From positions 1,240,001 through 1,304,000 of the forward strand of contig NZ_AP022605.1 of assembly GCF_010728155.1 (NCBI RefSeq): a stretch of DNA of 64,000 nucleotides, written 5' to 3'. Shown piece after piece: positions 8,451-19,435 of this stretch; position 1 is the first letter of the stretch, and every line of letters starts with the position of its first letter. The stretch comes from Mycolicibacterium doricum (lineage in GTDB: Bacteria; Actinomycetota; Actinomycetes; Mycobacteriales; Mycobacteriaceae). A model generated the notes under the pieces. The model did not search any database. It saw nothing but the letters and a program-made list of their open reading frames with translations, and was not told where the DNA came from. A program made the translations under genes and the position numbers.

Positions 8451-9487
8451 GTGGCACAACATCTTTCACCTCGATACCGATCATCGACATCAGCGGCCTG
8501 CACTCCGCCGACCCCGCTGACCGGGAACGGGTCGCCACCGAACTGGGGGCCGCGGCGCGCGACGTGGGCTTCTTCTACATCAGCGGCTCGGGCATCGACG
8601 AAGCGCTGTTCGACCGGATGCTGGCGGCCACCAGGGACTTCTTCGCCCTTCCCCTCGAGGAGAAGATGCGCAGCTACATCGGGATGTCGCGGTGCCACCG
8701 CGGCTACGTGCCCGTCGGAGAGGAGGGCGTCGAGCAGGGCACGCCCGACCTGAAGGAGGCGTTCGACACCGCGCTCGACCTGCCCGCCGACGATCCCGAC
8801 TACCTGGCCGGCAATCCCATGCTCGGACCGAACACGTGGCCGGACCTGCCCGGCTTCGCCGAGGCCGTCACCGCCTACTACCAGGCGGTGATGGGGGTGG
8901 GGCAGCAACTGCTGTGGGCGTTCGCCGTCGCGCTCGGCGAGGACCCCGAGGTGTTCACCCGGCACGCCACCAAGACGCCGAGCCAGCTGCGACTCGTGCA
9001 CTATCCGTTCAACCCGGACGCCGAAGACCACCTGGGCATCGGCGCGCACACCGACTACGAGTGCTTCACGCTGCTCAAGCCGACCGCCCCCGGCCTGGAG
9101 GTGCTCAACGGCGCCGGCGAATGGATCGACGTGCCGCCGGTGCCGGGCACCTTCGTCATCAACATCGGCGACATGCTCGAGCTGTGGACCAACGGCACCT
9201 TCGTCGCCACCAGCCACCGCGTGCGCAAGGTCAAGGAGGAGCGGTACTCGTTCCCGTTGTTCTTCAACGTCGACTACGACACCGAGGTCAAGCCGCTGCC
9301 GCAGTTCGCGCCCCGCGACGACCGGCCGCGCCCGCCGCTGCGCGCCGGGGAGCATCTGTTCGCCCAGACCGTGCAGTCGTTCGCCTACCTGCGCGGGCGC
9401 ATGGAGCGCGGAGAATTGGTCCTGCCCGAGGGGTCGCTCACGCTCGGCCAGTTCGGCCAGCAGGCGCTGCAGCAGACCCCTAGTTGA
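8447..9487 (+). CDS. 2-oxoglutarate/Fe(II) oxygenase, isopenicillin N synthase family
   Basis: 346 residues. The N-terminal non-haem dioxygenase domain starts IPIIDISGL; the C-terminal jelly roll has the iron ligands HxD in GIGAHTDYECFTLLK and the distal His in ATSHRVRKV, followed by the co-substrate pair RYSFP. This fold includes thymine-7-hydroxylase of fungi and ethylene-forming enzymes. At the end of an allantoin operon it may hydroxylate a nucleobase, hydantoin or ureide; this is inference. The start at 8447 overlaps the preceding stop. Its own stop overlaps the convergent fecB stop by eight bases. Confidence 0.88.
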   Translation: MSGTTSFTSIPIIDISGLHSADPADRERVATELGAAARDVGFFYISGSGIDEALFDRMLAATRDFFALPLEEKMRSYIGMSRCHRGYVPVGEEGVEQGTPDLKEAFDTALDLPADDPDYLAGNPMLGPNTWPDLPGFAEAVTAYYQAVMGVGQQLLWAFAVALGEDPEVFTRHATKTPSQLRLVHYPFNPDAEDHLGIGAHTDYECFTLLKPTAPGLEVLNGAGEWIDVPPVPGTFVINIGDMLELWTNGTFVATSHRVRKVKEERYSFPLFFNVDYDTEVKPLPQFAPRDDRPRPPLRAGEHLFAQTVQSFAYLRGRMERGELVLPEGSLTLGQFGQQALQQTPS

Positions 9488-10580
9488 TCGGCGCGTTGAC
9501 CCAGCGGATGTCGGCGAGGATGCCGCGCGCCGCGACGATGCCCTGCCCGGTCTGCCACACCTCGTTGTTGACGACGAACACGCGGTCGTCCTGTGCGGCG
9601 GACAGCGCCCGCCATGCGTCACTGTCCAGGATCTGTGGTGCGTTGTCGCGCGCAGCGGGCGAGTCGAACGACACGTAGACGATGTCGGCGTCGGCGATCG
9701 AGTAGTCCGGTTTGTTGCCGGTGCCGAGTTCCACGAATGGTTCGTCGGTGAAGCGCTGGGCGGCCGGGCGGTCGAGGCCAACCTCGGCCAGCACGCTGCC
9801 CGGGAAGTTGTCGGCCCCGTAGACCCGCACGGTGTCGTCTGTCAGTTGCACCACCGAGGCCTGGAAGTGGGCGGCGTCGTTGTCCGTCCCGGTGCGGCGC
9901 GCGGCGTCGGCGAAGCCGTCGAGCAGCCCGCCCACGGCGTCGAACCGTCCGGTGGCGGCCCCGACCGTACGCAGGTTCGCCTGCCAATCGGCCCCCGGGG
10001 GCCCGGTGAACACCGTGGGGGCGATCGCCGACAGCTCACCGAACAGTTCCGGCGTCGACGCCTGCGAGCCCAGGATGAGGTTCGGCGCCGCGGCCCGGAT
10101 GGCGGCCACGTCGGGCGCGCTGCGGGTCCCCGCCGGCGCGACGTCGTGGATCACCGCCCCGAGGTACGACGGCTGCTCGTCGCGGCCGTCGGGCAGGGCC
10201 GCAGCCACGATGCGTGTCTGCAGACCGAGCGCACACAGGGCGTCTAACTGATCACCGGAGAGCACCACGATGCGCTGAGGGTCGGCGGTCACTCGGGTCT
10301 GCCCGGCGGCGTGGCGCACCTCACGCTCCGGCGGGCCTGGATCGACCCGAGCGGGTTCCGGGGCGCACGATTCGTCGGGCCTGCGTTCGTTGCCCAGCAC
10401 ATCGGCACCGGCGATGCTGGTGGTGCTGGTGATGATCGACGTCATCGGCGTCGAGGAAGCGGCATCCCCGTCGGTCGACCCGCACCCGGCCAGGCCCGCC
10501 GCGAGTGTCGCGACCAGCGCGGCCGACACCATGGTCCCCGCTCTGGTTCGTGTCCTCTTCTGCGGTCGGCCGATCAGCAC
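9480..10580 (-). CDS. fecB: Iron-siderophore-type binding lipoprotein FecB
   Basis: Periplasmic-binding protein of the TroA/FecB class, about 366 residues from GTG 10580 (a shorter start, ATG 10532, is possible but leaves a poor signal). The chosen start gives a basic n-region, an Ala/Leu core and lipobox LAGC. Conserved segments include RIVVLSGDQLDALCALGL, QPSYLG, APNLILGSQ and the C-terminal WQTGQGIVAARGILADIRWV. It matches M. tuberculosis FecB (Rv3044) in sequence and in lying divergent to ctaD. FecB is reported to bind ferric carboxymycobactin and to influence envelope permeability. Much longer upstream open frame exists but is antisense to ctaD. Confidence 0.9.
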   Translation of the reverse strand: MLIGRPQKRTRTRAGTMVSAALVATLAAGLAGCGSTDGDAASSTPMTSIITSTTSIAGADVLGNERRPDESCAPEPARVDPGPPEREVRHAAGQTRVTADPQRIVVLSGDQLDALCALGLQTRIVAAALPDGRDEQPSYLGAVIHDVAPAGTRSAPDVAAIRAAAPNLILGSQASTPELFGELSAIAPTVFTGPPGADWQANLRTVGAATGRFDAVGGLLDGFADAARRTGTDNDAAHFQASVVQLTDDTVRVYGADNFPGSVLAEVGLDRPAAQRFTDEPFVELGTGNKPDYSIADADIVYVSFDSPAARDNAPQILDSDAWRALSAAQDDRVFVVNNEVWQTGQGIVAARGILADIRWVNAPIN

Positions 10581-10671
10581 GGGCCCGACGGTAACATCCT
10601 GCTCGCGACCATCGCCCCGGTCGAGCTGCGTCACGTCGCCACACCAATTACGACGGTTTGTAGGACCCAGG

Positions 10672-13773
<3,102 letters not shown>

Positions 13774-13789
13774 CCGGTTACCGGAGTCG

Positions 13790-15340
13790 TCAGACCACGA
13801 CGACACGCTGGGAGGCCGCCGCGCCGGTCACCGCATGCCACGCCCGCGCCAGCAGGGTGACCGCCTCGGTCATCTGCTCGGGCGGCAGCGTGTAGGGAAT
13901 CCGGATGAACCGCTCCAACGAACCGTCCACGCCGAAGCGCGGGCCCGGCGGCACGTCCAGTCCCATCCGCGAGGCCGCGGCCGACAGCGCCGAACTCATC
14001 GGAGCGGGCAGCCGCATCCACAGCGCCAGACCGCCGCCACCGGGACACGGCTGCCAGTCCGGCAGGCGTTCAGCCAGCAGGGACAACATCCGCGCGCGGC
14101 GGGTGCGCAGGAGCTCGCGGCGCTCCGGCAAAACCTCGGCCCCGCCGCGGAGCAGTTCTGCCGCGGCGAGTTGCTCGAGGATCGGTGTACCCATGTCGAT
14201 GGACGGACGCAGGGCGGCGATCGAGGCCAGCGTGGCCTGATCGGCGCGGATCCACCCGATGCGCAGCCCGCCCCAGAAGGACTTCGACATCGACCCGGTG
14301 GTCAGCAGAAGGTCGCGCCGGCGGGTCATCGCCGTCGCGACCGGCGGGGGGACGGGTTCGTCGAGCCACACCTCCGTCATCGTCTCGTCGATGATGGTGC
14401 GGGTGCCGGTGTCGGCGATGAGTGCGGCGAGTTCGCGACGCTGCTGCAGCCGCATCGTCCTACCGGTCGGGTTGTGGTTGTCGGGGACCAGGTAGGCGAG
14501 CGTGGGCGCCAGCTGGCGGATCACGGTGTGCACCGCTACGAGGTCCCAGCCGTCCTCCGCGATGGCCACCGGGACAGGACGGCCGCCAGCGGTGGCGATC
14601 GCCGCCAGTGCGCCGTGATACGTCGGCTGCTCGACGAGAACGCGATCGCCGGGCTGGGTGTAGGTTGCGAGGATCAACCCGATCGCGTGCAGCGCACCGG
14701 TGGTGATCATGATGTCGTCCGGTTCGGTGGGAAGCCCACGTGCGCAGTACTCCGCGGCCACCGCTTCGCGAAGGGACGGGACGCCCACGAGCTCGATGCC
14801 GGTGTCGTCGAGATAGGGCGCCATCTGCTGGGTCGCCGTGGTGAGCGCGGCCAACACCGCGGGGGCGGGTGCCGCCAGCGCGGCGTTGGCAAGGTTGACC
14901 GCGCCGCGGGCTGCGACAGGTGGAACGGGGGCGTTGAGGGTGGCCGGCAGCGCGGTCGTGCTGCGAGCGCCGCGGCGGGCCAGCAGATACCCGTCCTCGC
15001 GCAGTTGGGCGTAGGCGCTGGTGACCGTGGTGCGTGAGACGCGTAGCCGGTCAGCCAGGGCGCGCTCGCTCGGCAAGCGGGCGCCGATCGGAAGCCGCCC
15101 GTCGACGATCAGCATCCGGATTCCGTCGGCCAGACCCTGGTACACGGGACCACTGGAACTGGCCGTCCGCCAGTTCCCCAGTTCCCGGGCCAGTCGGTCG
15201 ACGTCGAGGTCTCTGGCAGAAAGGTCTCTGGCAGAAAGGTCTCTGGCAGAAAGGTCTCTGGCAGAAAGGTCTCTGGCAGAAAGGTCTCTGGCAGAAAGGT
15301 CTCTGGCAGAAAGGTCTCTGGCAGGCGTCTCCGGCGTCAT
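13790..15340 (-). CDS. MocR-type regulator (GntR HTH plus aminotransferase domain) with repeat tail
   Basis: 516 residues. After an unusual N-terminal tail (residues about 7-46) of eight ARDL units comes a GntR winged helix (GPVYQGLADGIRMLIVDGRL, LPSERALADRLRVSRTTVTSAY) and a fold-type I aminotransferase-like domain with YLVPDNHNPTG and the PLP Lys in GSMSKSFWGG. MocR proteins sense PLP or amino-acid adducts and often control a divergent gene; a small gene lies divergent here. The tail comes from a 15-bp tandem array and is not usual for the family. Its target cannot be named. Confidence 0.88.
   Translation of the reverse strand: MTPETPARDLSARDLSARDLSARDLSARDLSARDLSARDLSARDLDVDRLARELGNWRTASSSGPVYQGLADGIRMLIVDGRLPIGARLPSERALADRLRVSRTTVTSAYAQLREDGYLLARRGARSTTALPATLNAPVPPVAARGAVNLANAALAAPAPAVLAALTTATQQMAPYLDDTGIELVGVPSLREAVAAEYCARGLPTEPDDIMITTGALHAIGLILATYTQPGDRVLVEQPTYHGALAAIATAGGRPVPVAIAEDGWDLVAVHTVIRQLAPTLAYLVPDNHNPTGRTMRLQQRRELAALIADTGTRTIIDETMTEVWLDEPVPPPVATAMTRRRDLLLTTGSMSKSFWGGLRIGWIRADQATLASIAALRPSIDMGTPILEQLAAAELLRGGAEVLPERRELLRTRRARMLSLLAERLPDWQPCPGGGGLALWMRLPAPMSSALSAAASRMGLDVPPGPRFGVDGSLERFIRIPYTLPPEQMTEAVTLLARAWHAVTGAAASQRVVVV
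15207..15325 (-). repeat. 15-bp tandem array encoding an (S)ARDL pentapeptide repeat
   Basis: Seven perfect copies plus a partial eighth of AGGTCTCTGGCAGAA (plus-strand reading), starting at 15207. The period is a multiple of three, so each unit adds or removes five residues (SARDL) at the N-terminus of the MocR-type regulator without changing frame. Perfect identity between copies indicates recent expansion. Confidence 0.95.
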
Positions 15341-15344
15341 TGTG

Positions 15345-15364
15345 GCCAGTATGCGTTAACTGGC
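15345..15364. promoter_or_regulatory. Candidate operator between regulator and divergent small gene
   Basis: Perfect inverted repeat GCCAGT-N8-ACTGGC just upstream of the MocR-type start. More CCAGT/ACTGG half sites occur nearby on both sides (around 15160-15185 and 15431-15465). Placement suits autoregulation and control of the divergent gene; no experimental basis. Confidence 0.4.
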
Positions 15365-15402
15365 TATTGAGAGGCAAGCCACCCCGTCGAACAATGGCCG
15401 AC

Positions 15403-15558
15403 ATGACTGAAAATTGGGTATTTCGACTAGGAACTGGCCTTGCCGCACTGGTCAATTATCGGCCAGGGGAGTTCGTCGACCCGGAACTGGACGCCGATCT
15501 GCGACGGACGCGCACGGAACTGGATGCCATCAGGATACGGTTTCCGGACCACTCCTAG
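15403..15558 (+). CDS. Small protein divergent from the MocR-type regulator
   Basis: 51 codons from ATG 15403 (ATG 15394 would add three). The product starts MTENWVFRLGTGLAALVNY and ends with a charged helix-like part. There is no signal or known motif. It begins 62 bases from the regulator start across a palindrome, as expected of a regulated target. No strong ribosome site is seen, so it could also be a chance frame. Function unknown. Confidence 0.45.
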   Translation: MTENWVFRLGTGLAALVNYRPGEFVDPELDADLRRTRTELDAIRIRFPDHS

Positions 15559-15960
15559 AACGTGTCGAATGACTTCGCTTCGGTCCAGTCGTTGTAGTAG
15601 GAAGTCGTTGTTGTAGTAGGAAGTCGTTGTAGTACGAGGTCGTTGTAGTACGAGGTCGTTGCAGTAGGAGGTCGTTGCAGTAGGAGGTCGTTGCAGTACG
15701 AGGGCGATTTGGCTGAGGTAGGGGAATCCTTCGTGGGCGGTGCGGGTGGTTTCGTACTGGCGGTCGACGCGGCGACATTGGTTCGATCCAGCCGTTGGTG
15801 GGTTCGATCACCCAGCGTCGCGGTTGGACGACGAATCCGTGGTCGGGTTTCGGCCCGCTAACTACGTCGGTGGTGAGACCGGCTTTGGCCGGAGGCGGCG
15901 GTGACGGCCTGCACGACGTCTGCTCGGGCCGTGGTGCTGCCCGACGCGCCACGCTGCCGG
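15559..15960 (-). pseudogene. Remnant of an IS5-type transposase, C-terminal end
   Basis: On the minus strand this stretch reads GFVVQPRRWVIEPTNGWI (the conserved FVVQPRRWVVERTxGW region of IS5/IS427-type DDE transposases), then in another frame YETTRTAHEGFPYLSQIALV and a LDRSE-like end. The order fits the transposase C-terminus, but with frameshifts and without the catalytic N-terminal part. A 16-bp tandem array interrupts the last segment. No terminal inverted repeats were recognised. The upstream part (15900-16050) may hold more of the element but is too degraded to call. Confidence 0.65.
15588..15702. repeat. 16-bp tandem array within IS remnant
   Basis: Seven copies of a GTCGTTGTAGTAGGAA-like unit with a few substitutions (T/C at one position, GGAA, CGAG or GGAG endings); the second copy has three extra bases. 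The period of 16 shifts the reading frame at each copy, so it adds to the decay of the transposase remnant. Confidence 0.9.
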
Positions 15961-16055
15961 TGCAGGTGAGCGATGTTCACGGCGGTGGTGTTCAACACAC
16001 CGGCGCGAAGTACCCCGCAGGTTGCCGACGGTGTCGAGTACGGCACGATGGGCGG

Positions 16056-16940
16056 GTGCCCGACGAAGACACATCCGAGGGTTTGACCGAAGATTGGCCC
16101 GACGATGCCACCGACGATGCCCCCGACGAGGACCTACTGATCGACTTCGCCCAGGTGAGTCTGCGCCGCGGCGGCCGCACGCTGGTGGGTCCGCTCAGCT
16201 GGGCGGTCGAACTCGACGAGCGGTGGGTGGTCATCGGGCCCAACGGCGCAGGGAAGACGTCGCTGCTTCGCATCGCCGCCGCGATCGAGCACCCGTCGTC
16301 CGGGGTCGCCTACGTGTTGGGCGAACGGCTCGGCCGCACCGACATGGCCGAACTGCGGTCCCGCGTCGGGCTTTCGAGTTCTGCTCTAACACAACGAATT
16401 CCGCCTGGAGAGATGGTCCGGGACCTGGTCGTGTCCGCCGGCTACGCCGTGCTGGGGCGGTGGCGGGAACGCTACGACGACGTCGACTACGAGCAGGCCG
16501 TCGACATGCTGGAAAGCGTCGGTGCCGAGCATCTGGCCGGACGGGTCTACGACACCCTGTCCGAGGGCGAACGCAAGCGCGTGATGATCGCGCGCTCGCT
16601 GATGACCGATCCGGAACTGCTGCTGCTCGACGAGCCGGCCGCCGGTCTCGACCTCGGTGGGCGTGAGGAACTCGTCGCGCGCCTGGCCGATCTCGCCGCC
16701 GACCCTGAGGCCCCCGCGATGGTGCTCGTCACCCACCACGTCGAGGAGATCCCGCCGGGTTTCAGTCACTGCCTGATCCTCTCGGAGGGCGAGGCCGTCG
16801 CCGCCGGTCTGCTCACCGACGTGCTGACCGCCGAGAACCTGTCCAAGGCCTTTGGTCAGCAGATTGCACTCGACGTCATCGACGGCCGCTACTTCGCCCG
16901 TCGTACCCGAACCAGAGCCGCCCATAGGAGACGCGCATGA
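16056..16940 (+). CDS. Stand-alone ABC transporter ATPase (Rv3041c-like)
   Basis: 294 residues from GTG 16056, after an acidic N-terminal tail (residues 1-30). A full ATPase domain is seen: Walker A VIGPNGAGKTSLL, signature TLSEGERKRVMIARSL, Walker B LLLLDEPAAGLDLGG and the switch His in VTHHVEEIP. No permease is adjacent, so it pairs with a distant membrane protein or has a non-transport role. Synteny with serB2 and the Nudix gene points to Rv3041c. The stop overlaps the next ATG (GCATGA). Confidence 0.9.
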   Translation: MPDEDTSEGLTEDWPDDATDDAPDEDLLIDFAQVSLRRGGRTLVGPLSWAVELDERWVVIGPNGAGKTSLLRIAAAIEHPSSGVAYVLGERLGRTDMAELRSRVGLSSSALTQRIPPGEMVRDLVVSAGYAVLGRWRERYDDVDYEQAVDMLESVGAEHLAGRVYDTLSEGERKRVMIARSLMTDPELLLLDEPAAGLDLGGREELVARLADLAADPEAPAMVLVTHHVEEIPPGFSHCLILSEGEAVAAGLLTDVLTAENLSKAFGQQIALDVIDGRYFARRTRTRAAHRRRA

Positions 16941-17791
16941 CCGAACCGATGAAGAACCCGACCCCCAATCCGCTCGTACCGCGGCCGGCCGCCACCGTGA
17001 TGCTGATCCGCGACACCCCGGACGGCATCAAATGTTTCCTCATGCGTCGGCACGCCGGTATGGATTTCGTCGCCGGCGTGATGGTGTTCCCCGGCGGCGG
17101 CGTCGACGACCGCGACCGAAACGCCGACATCGCGTGGGCCGGTCCTGGCCCGCGGTGGTGGGCCGAACGGCTCGGCGTGGACGAGGGTCTGGCCGAGGCG
17201 CTGGTGTGCGCCGCCGCCCGCGAGACGTTCGAGGAGTGCGGCGTCCTGTTCGCCGGCGCCGCCGACGACCCGGACGTACTCGTCGACGATGCGTCGGTGT
17301 ACCGCGAGTCGCGGCTGGCGCTGGCCAACCGGTCGCTGTCGTTCGCCGACTTCCTACGCAGCGAGAAGCTGGTGCTGCGTGCCGACTTGCTGCGGCCGTG
17401 GGCGAACTGGGTGACCCCCGAGGAGGAGCGAACTCGCCGCTACGATACGTATTTCTTCGTCGGTGCACTGCCCGACGGCCAGACCGCGGACGGTGAGAAC
17501 ACCGAAACCGACCAGGCCGGCTGGGTCACCCCCGAGGAAGCGCTGCGCGACTTCGCCGACGGGCGATCCTTCCTGCTGCCGCCGACGTGGACGCAGCTCG
17601 ATGCGCTGGCCGGCCATACCGTGGCCGAGGTGCTCGCCGCCGAACGCCGCATCGAGGCGGTGCAGCCGAGGCTGGCCGTGCACGACGGCAACTTGGAGAT
17701 CGAGTTCTTCAACAGCGACCGGTACAACGCGGCGCGCAACCGTCGGGCACCGGCGGGCAGGAGCGAAGCGATCGGGGAATCGCCCGAGTGA
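16937..17791 (+). CDS. Nudix hydrolase family protein (Rv3040c-like)
   Basis: 284 residues. A Nudix-box helix is present as [16 protein letters not shown] (RExxEExG core, about residues 93-108), preceded by the FPGGGVDD strand (about 49-56). The Nudix box is longer than the 23-residue standard because of an insert between GGG and RETFEEC. This layout occurs in the NUDT7/NUDT19-like group that acts on CoA derivatives, which would suit the adjacent enoyl-CoA hydratase gene, but that is inference. It overlaps both neighbouring genes by four or fewer bases. Confidence 0.88.
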   Translation: MTEPMKNPTPNPLVPRPAATVMLIRDTPDGIKCFLMRRHAGMDFVAGVMVFPGGGVDDRDRNADIAWAGPGPRWWAERLGVDEGLAEALVCAAARETFEECGVLFAGAADDPDVLVDDASVYRESRLALANRSLSFADFLRSEKLVLRADLLRPWANWVTPEEERTRRYDTYFFVGALPDGQTADGENTETDQAGWVTPEEALRDFADGRSFLLPPTWTQLDALAGHTVAEVLAAERRIEAVQPRLAVHDGNLEIEFFNSDRYNAARNRRAPAGRSEAIGESPE

Positions 17792-18438
17792 GGGAGTTCG
17801 TCGGCGTTCACACCAGCGAAGAGCAGCCCGGCATCGCCACGGTGCTGCTGTCGCGTCCGCCGACCAACGCGCTCACCCGCCAGGTGTATCGCGAGTTGCA
17901 TGCCGCGGCAGACGAACTCACCGGCCGTGACGACATCGCCGCGGTCATCGTGTTCGGCGGTCACGAGATCTTCTCCGCCGGCGACGACATCCCTGCGCTG
18001 CGCACCCTCGACCCCCAGGAGAAAGCGGTCGCGGCCGAGGTGGCCGGACGGGCCCTCGCCGCCGTCGCGGCCATTCCTAAACCGACCGTCGCCGCGATCA
18101 CCGGCTACGCCCTCGGCAGTGGCCTGACGCTGGCCCTGGCCGCCGACTGGCGGATCAGCGGCGACAATGTCAAGGTCGGCTCGACCGAGATCCTCGCCGG
18201 TCGGACCCCGGGTCCGGACGCCACTGCGCTACTTGCGCAGGCCGTCGGCCTGAGCAAGGCGAAGGACCTGGTGTTCTCCGGCCGCTTCGTCGGCGCCGCG
18301 GAGGCCCACACGCTCGGGCTGCTCGACGAGTTGGCCGCACCCGACGGTGTCTACGACGCCGCAGCGGCCTGGGCACGCCGGTTCGCCGACTACCCACCGC
18401 AGGTGCTGGCTGCCGCCAAGGCGGCCTTCGCCCATTAG
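17788..18438 (+). CDS. echA17: Enoyl-CoA hydratase/isomerase family protein, C-terminally short
   Basis: 216 residues from GTG 17788. Crotonase-fold motifs are visible: oxyanion-hole segments [14 protein letters not shown] and [13 protein letters not shown], and [22 protein letters not shown]. It matches EchA17 (Rv3039c) up to [10 protein letters not shown] and then stops. The M. tuberculosis protein continues about 30 residues with the C-terminal helices that normally help in trimer packing. A stop has therefore arisen early and the next gene starts 11 bases later. Function as hydratase is uncertain because of the loss. Confidence 0.85.
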   Translation: MREFVGVHTSEEQPGIATVLLSRPPTNALTRQVYRELHAAADELTGRDDIAAVIVFGGHEIFSAGDDIPALRTLDPQEKAVAAEVAGRALAAVAAIPKPTVAAITGYALGSGLTLALAADWRISGDNVKVGSTEILAGRTPGPDATALLAQAVGLSKAKDLVFSGRFVGAAEAHTLGLLDELAAPDGVYDAAAAWARRFADYPPQVLAAAKAAFAH

Positions 18439-18448
18439 GCTGCCAGCC

Positions 18449-19435
18449 ATGTCGAGTATCGACCACACGTCCACCGACCTGCCCGCGTCCAACCCGCACG
18501 CGACCGCCGAACAGGTCGAGGCCGCGATGACCGACTCGAAGCTCGCCCAGGTGTTGTACCACGACTGGGAGGCCGAGACCTACGACGAGAAGTGGTCGAT
18601 CTCCTACGACCAGCGGTGCGTCGACTACGCCCGCGGCCGGTTCGACGCCGCGGTGCCCGACGCGGTGCAGCGCGAACTGCCATATGACCGGGCGCTCGAG
18701 CTTGGCTGCGGCACCGGGTTCTTCCTGCTCAACCTGGTCCAGGCGGGGGTGGCTCGGCGCGGTTCGGTGACCGACCTCTCGCCGGGCATGGTCAACGTGG
18801 CCACCCGCAACGGCCAGTCACTGGGTCTCGACATCGACGGGCGCGTGGCCGACGCCGAGGGCATCCCGTATGACGACGACACATTCGACCTGGTCGTCGG
18901 GCACGCGGTGCTGCACCACATCCCCGACGTCGAGCTGTCGCTGCGCGAGGTCATCCGGGTGCTCAAACCGGGCGGCCGGTTCGTCTTCGCGGGGGAGCCC
19001 ACGACGGTGGGCAACCGTTACGCGCGCGAGTTGTCGACGCTGACGTGGCGGATCGCCACCAAGGTGACGAAGCTGCCGATGCTCTCGGATTGGCGCCGCC
19101 CGCAGACAGAACTCGACGAATCGTCACGCGCCGCGGCCCTGGAGGCCGTCGTCGATCTGCACACCTTCGACCCGGCCGACCTCGAACGCATGGCCCGGTC
19201 GGCCGGAGCCGTCGACGTGCGCACCGCCAGTGAGGAATTCACCGCCGCGATGCTGGGCTGGCCGGTGCGGACATTGGAGGCCGCCGTTCCCCCCGGGCGA
19301 TTGGGTTTGAACTGGGCGAAATTCGCGTTCGCCAGCTGGACGTCGCTGAGCTGGCTCGACGCCAACGTGTGGCGACGGGTTGTGCCGAAGGGCTGGTTCT
19401 ACAACGTGATGGTCACAGGGGTCAAGCCGTCCTAG
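18449..19435 (+). CDS. SAM-dependent methyltransferase (Rv3038c-like)
   Basis: 328 residues from ATG 18449, equal to the M. tuberculosis orthologue within one residue. Class I methyltransferase: motif I RALELGCGTGFFLLNL (about residues 81-96), acidic VTDLSPGMV, FDLVVGHAVLHHIPD and VLKPGGRFVFAGEP. The C-terminal third (TLEAAVPPGRLGLNWAKFAF) is particular to this family. Substrate unknown. The next gene starts within its last 67 bases. Confidence 0.88.
   Translation: MSSIDHTSTDLPASNPHATAEQVEAAMTDSKLAQVLYHDWEAETYDEKWSISYDQRCVDYARGRFDAAVPDAVQRELPYDRALELGCGTGFFLLNLVQAGVARRGSVTDLSPGMVNVATRNGQSLGLDIDGRVADAEGIPYDDDTFDLVVGHAVLHHIPDVELSLREVIRVLKPGGRFVFAGEPTTVGNRYARELSTLTWRIATKVTKLPMLSDWRRPQTELDESSRAAALEAVVDLHTFDPADLERMARSAGAVDVRTASEEFTAAMLGWPVRTLEAAVPPGRLGLNWAKFAFASWTSLSWLDANVWRRVVPKGWFYNVMVTGVKPS

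Noticed and set aside
15207..15702. Repeat arrays as a possible CRISPR
   Set aside because: Units are 15 and 16 bp and directly adjacent, with no spacers and no cas genes nearby.
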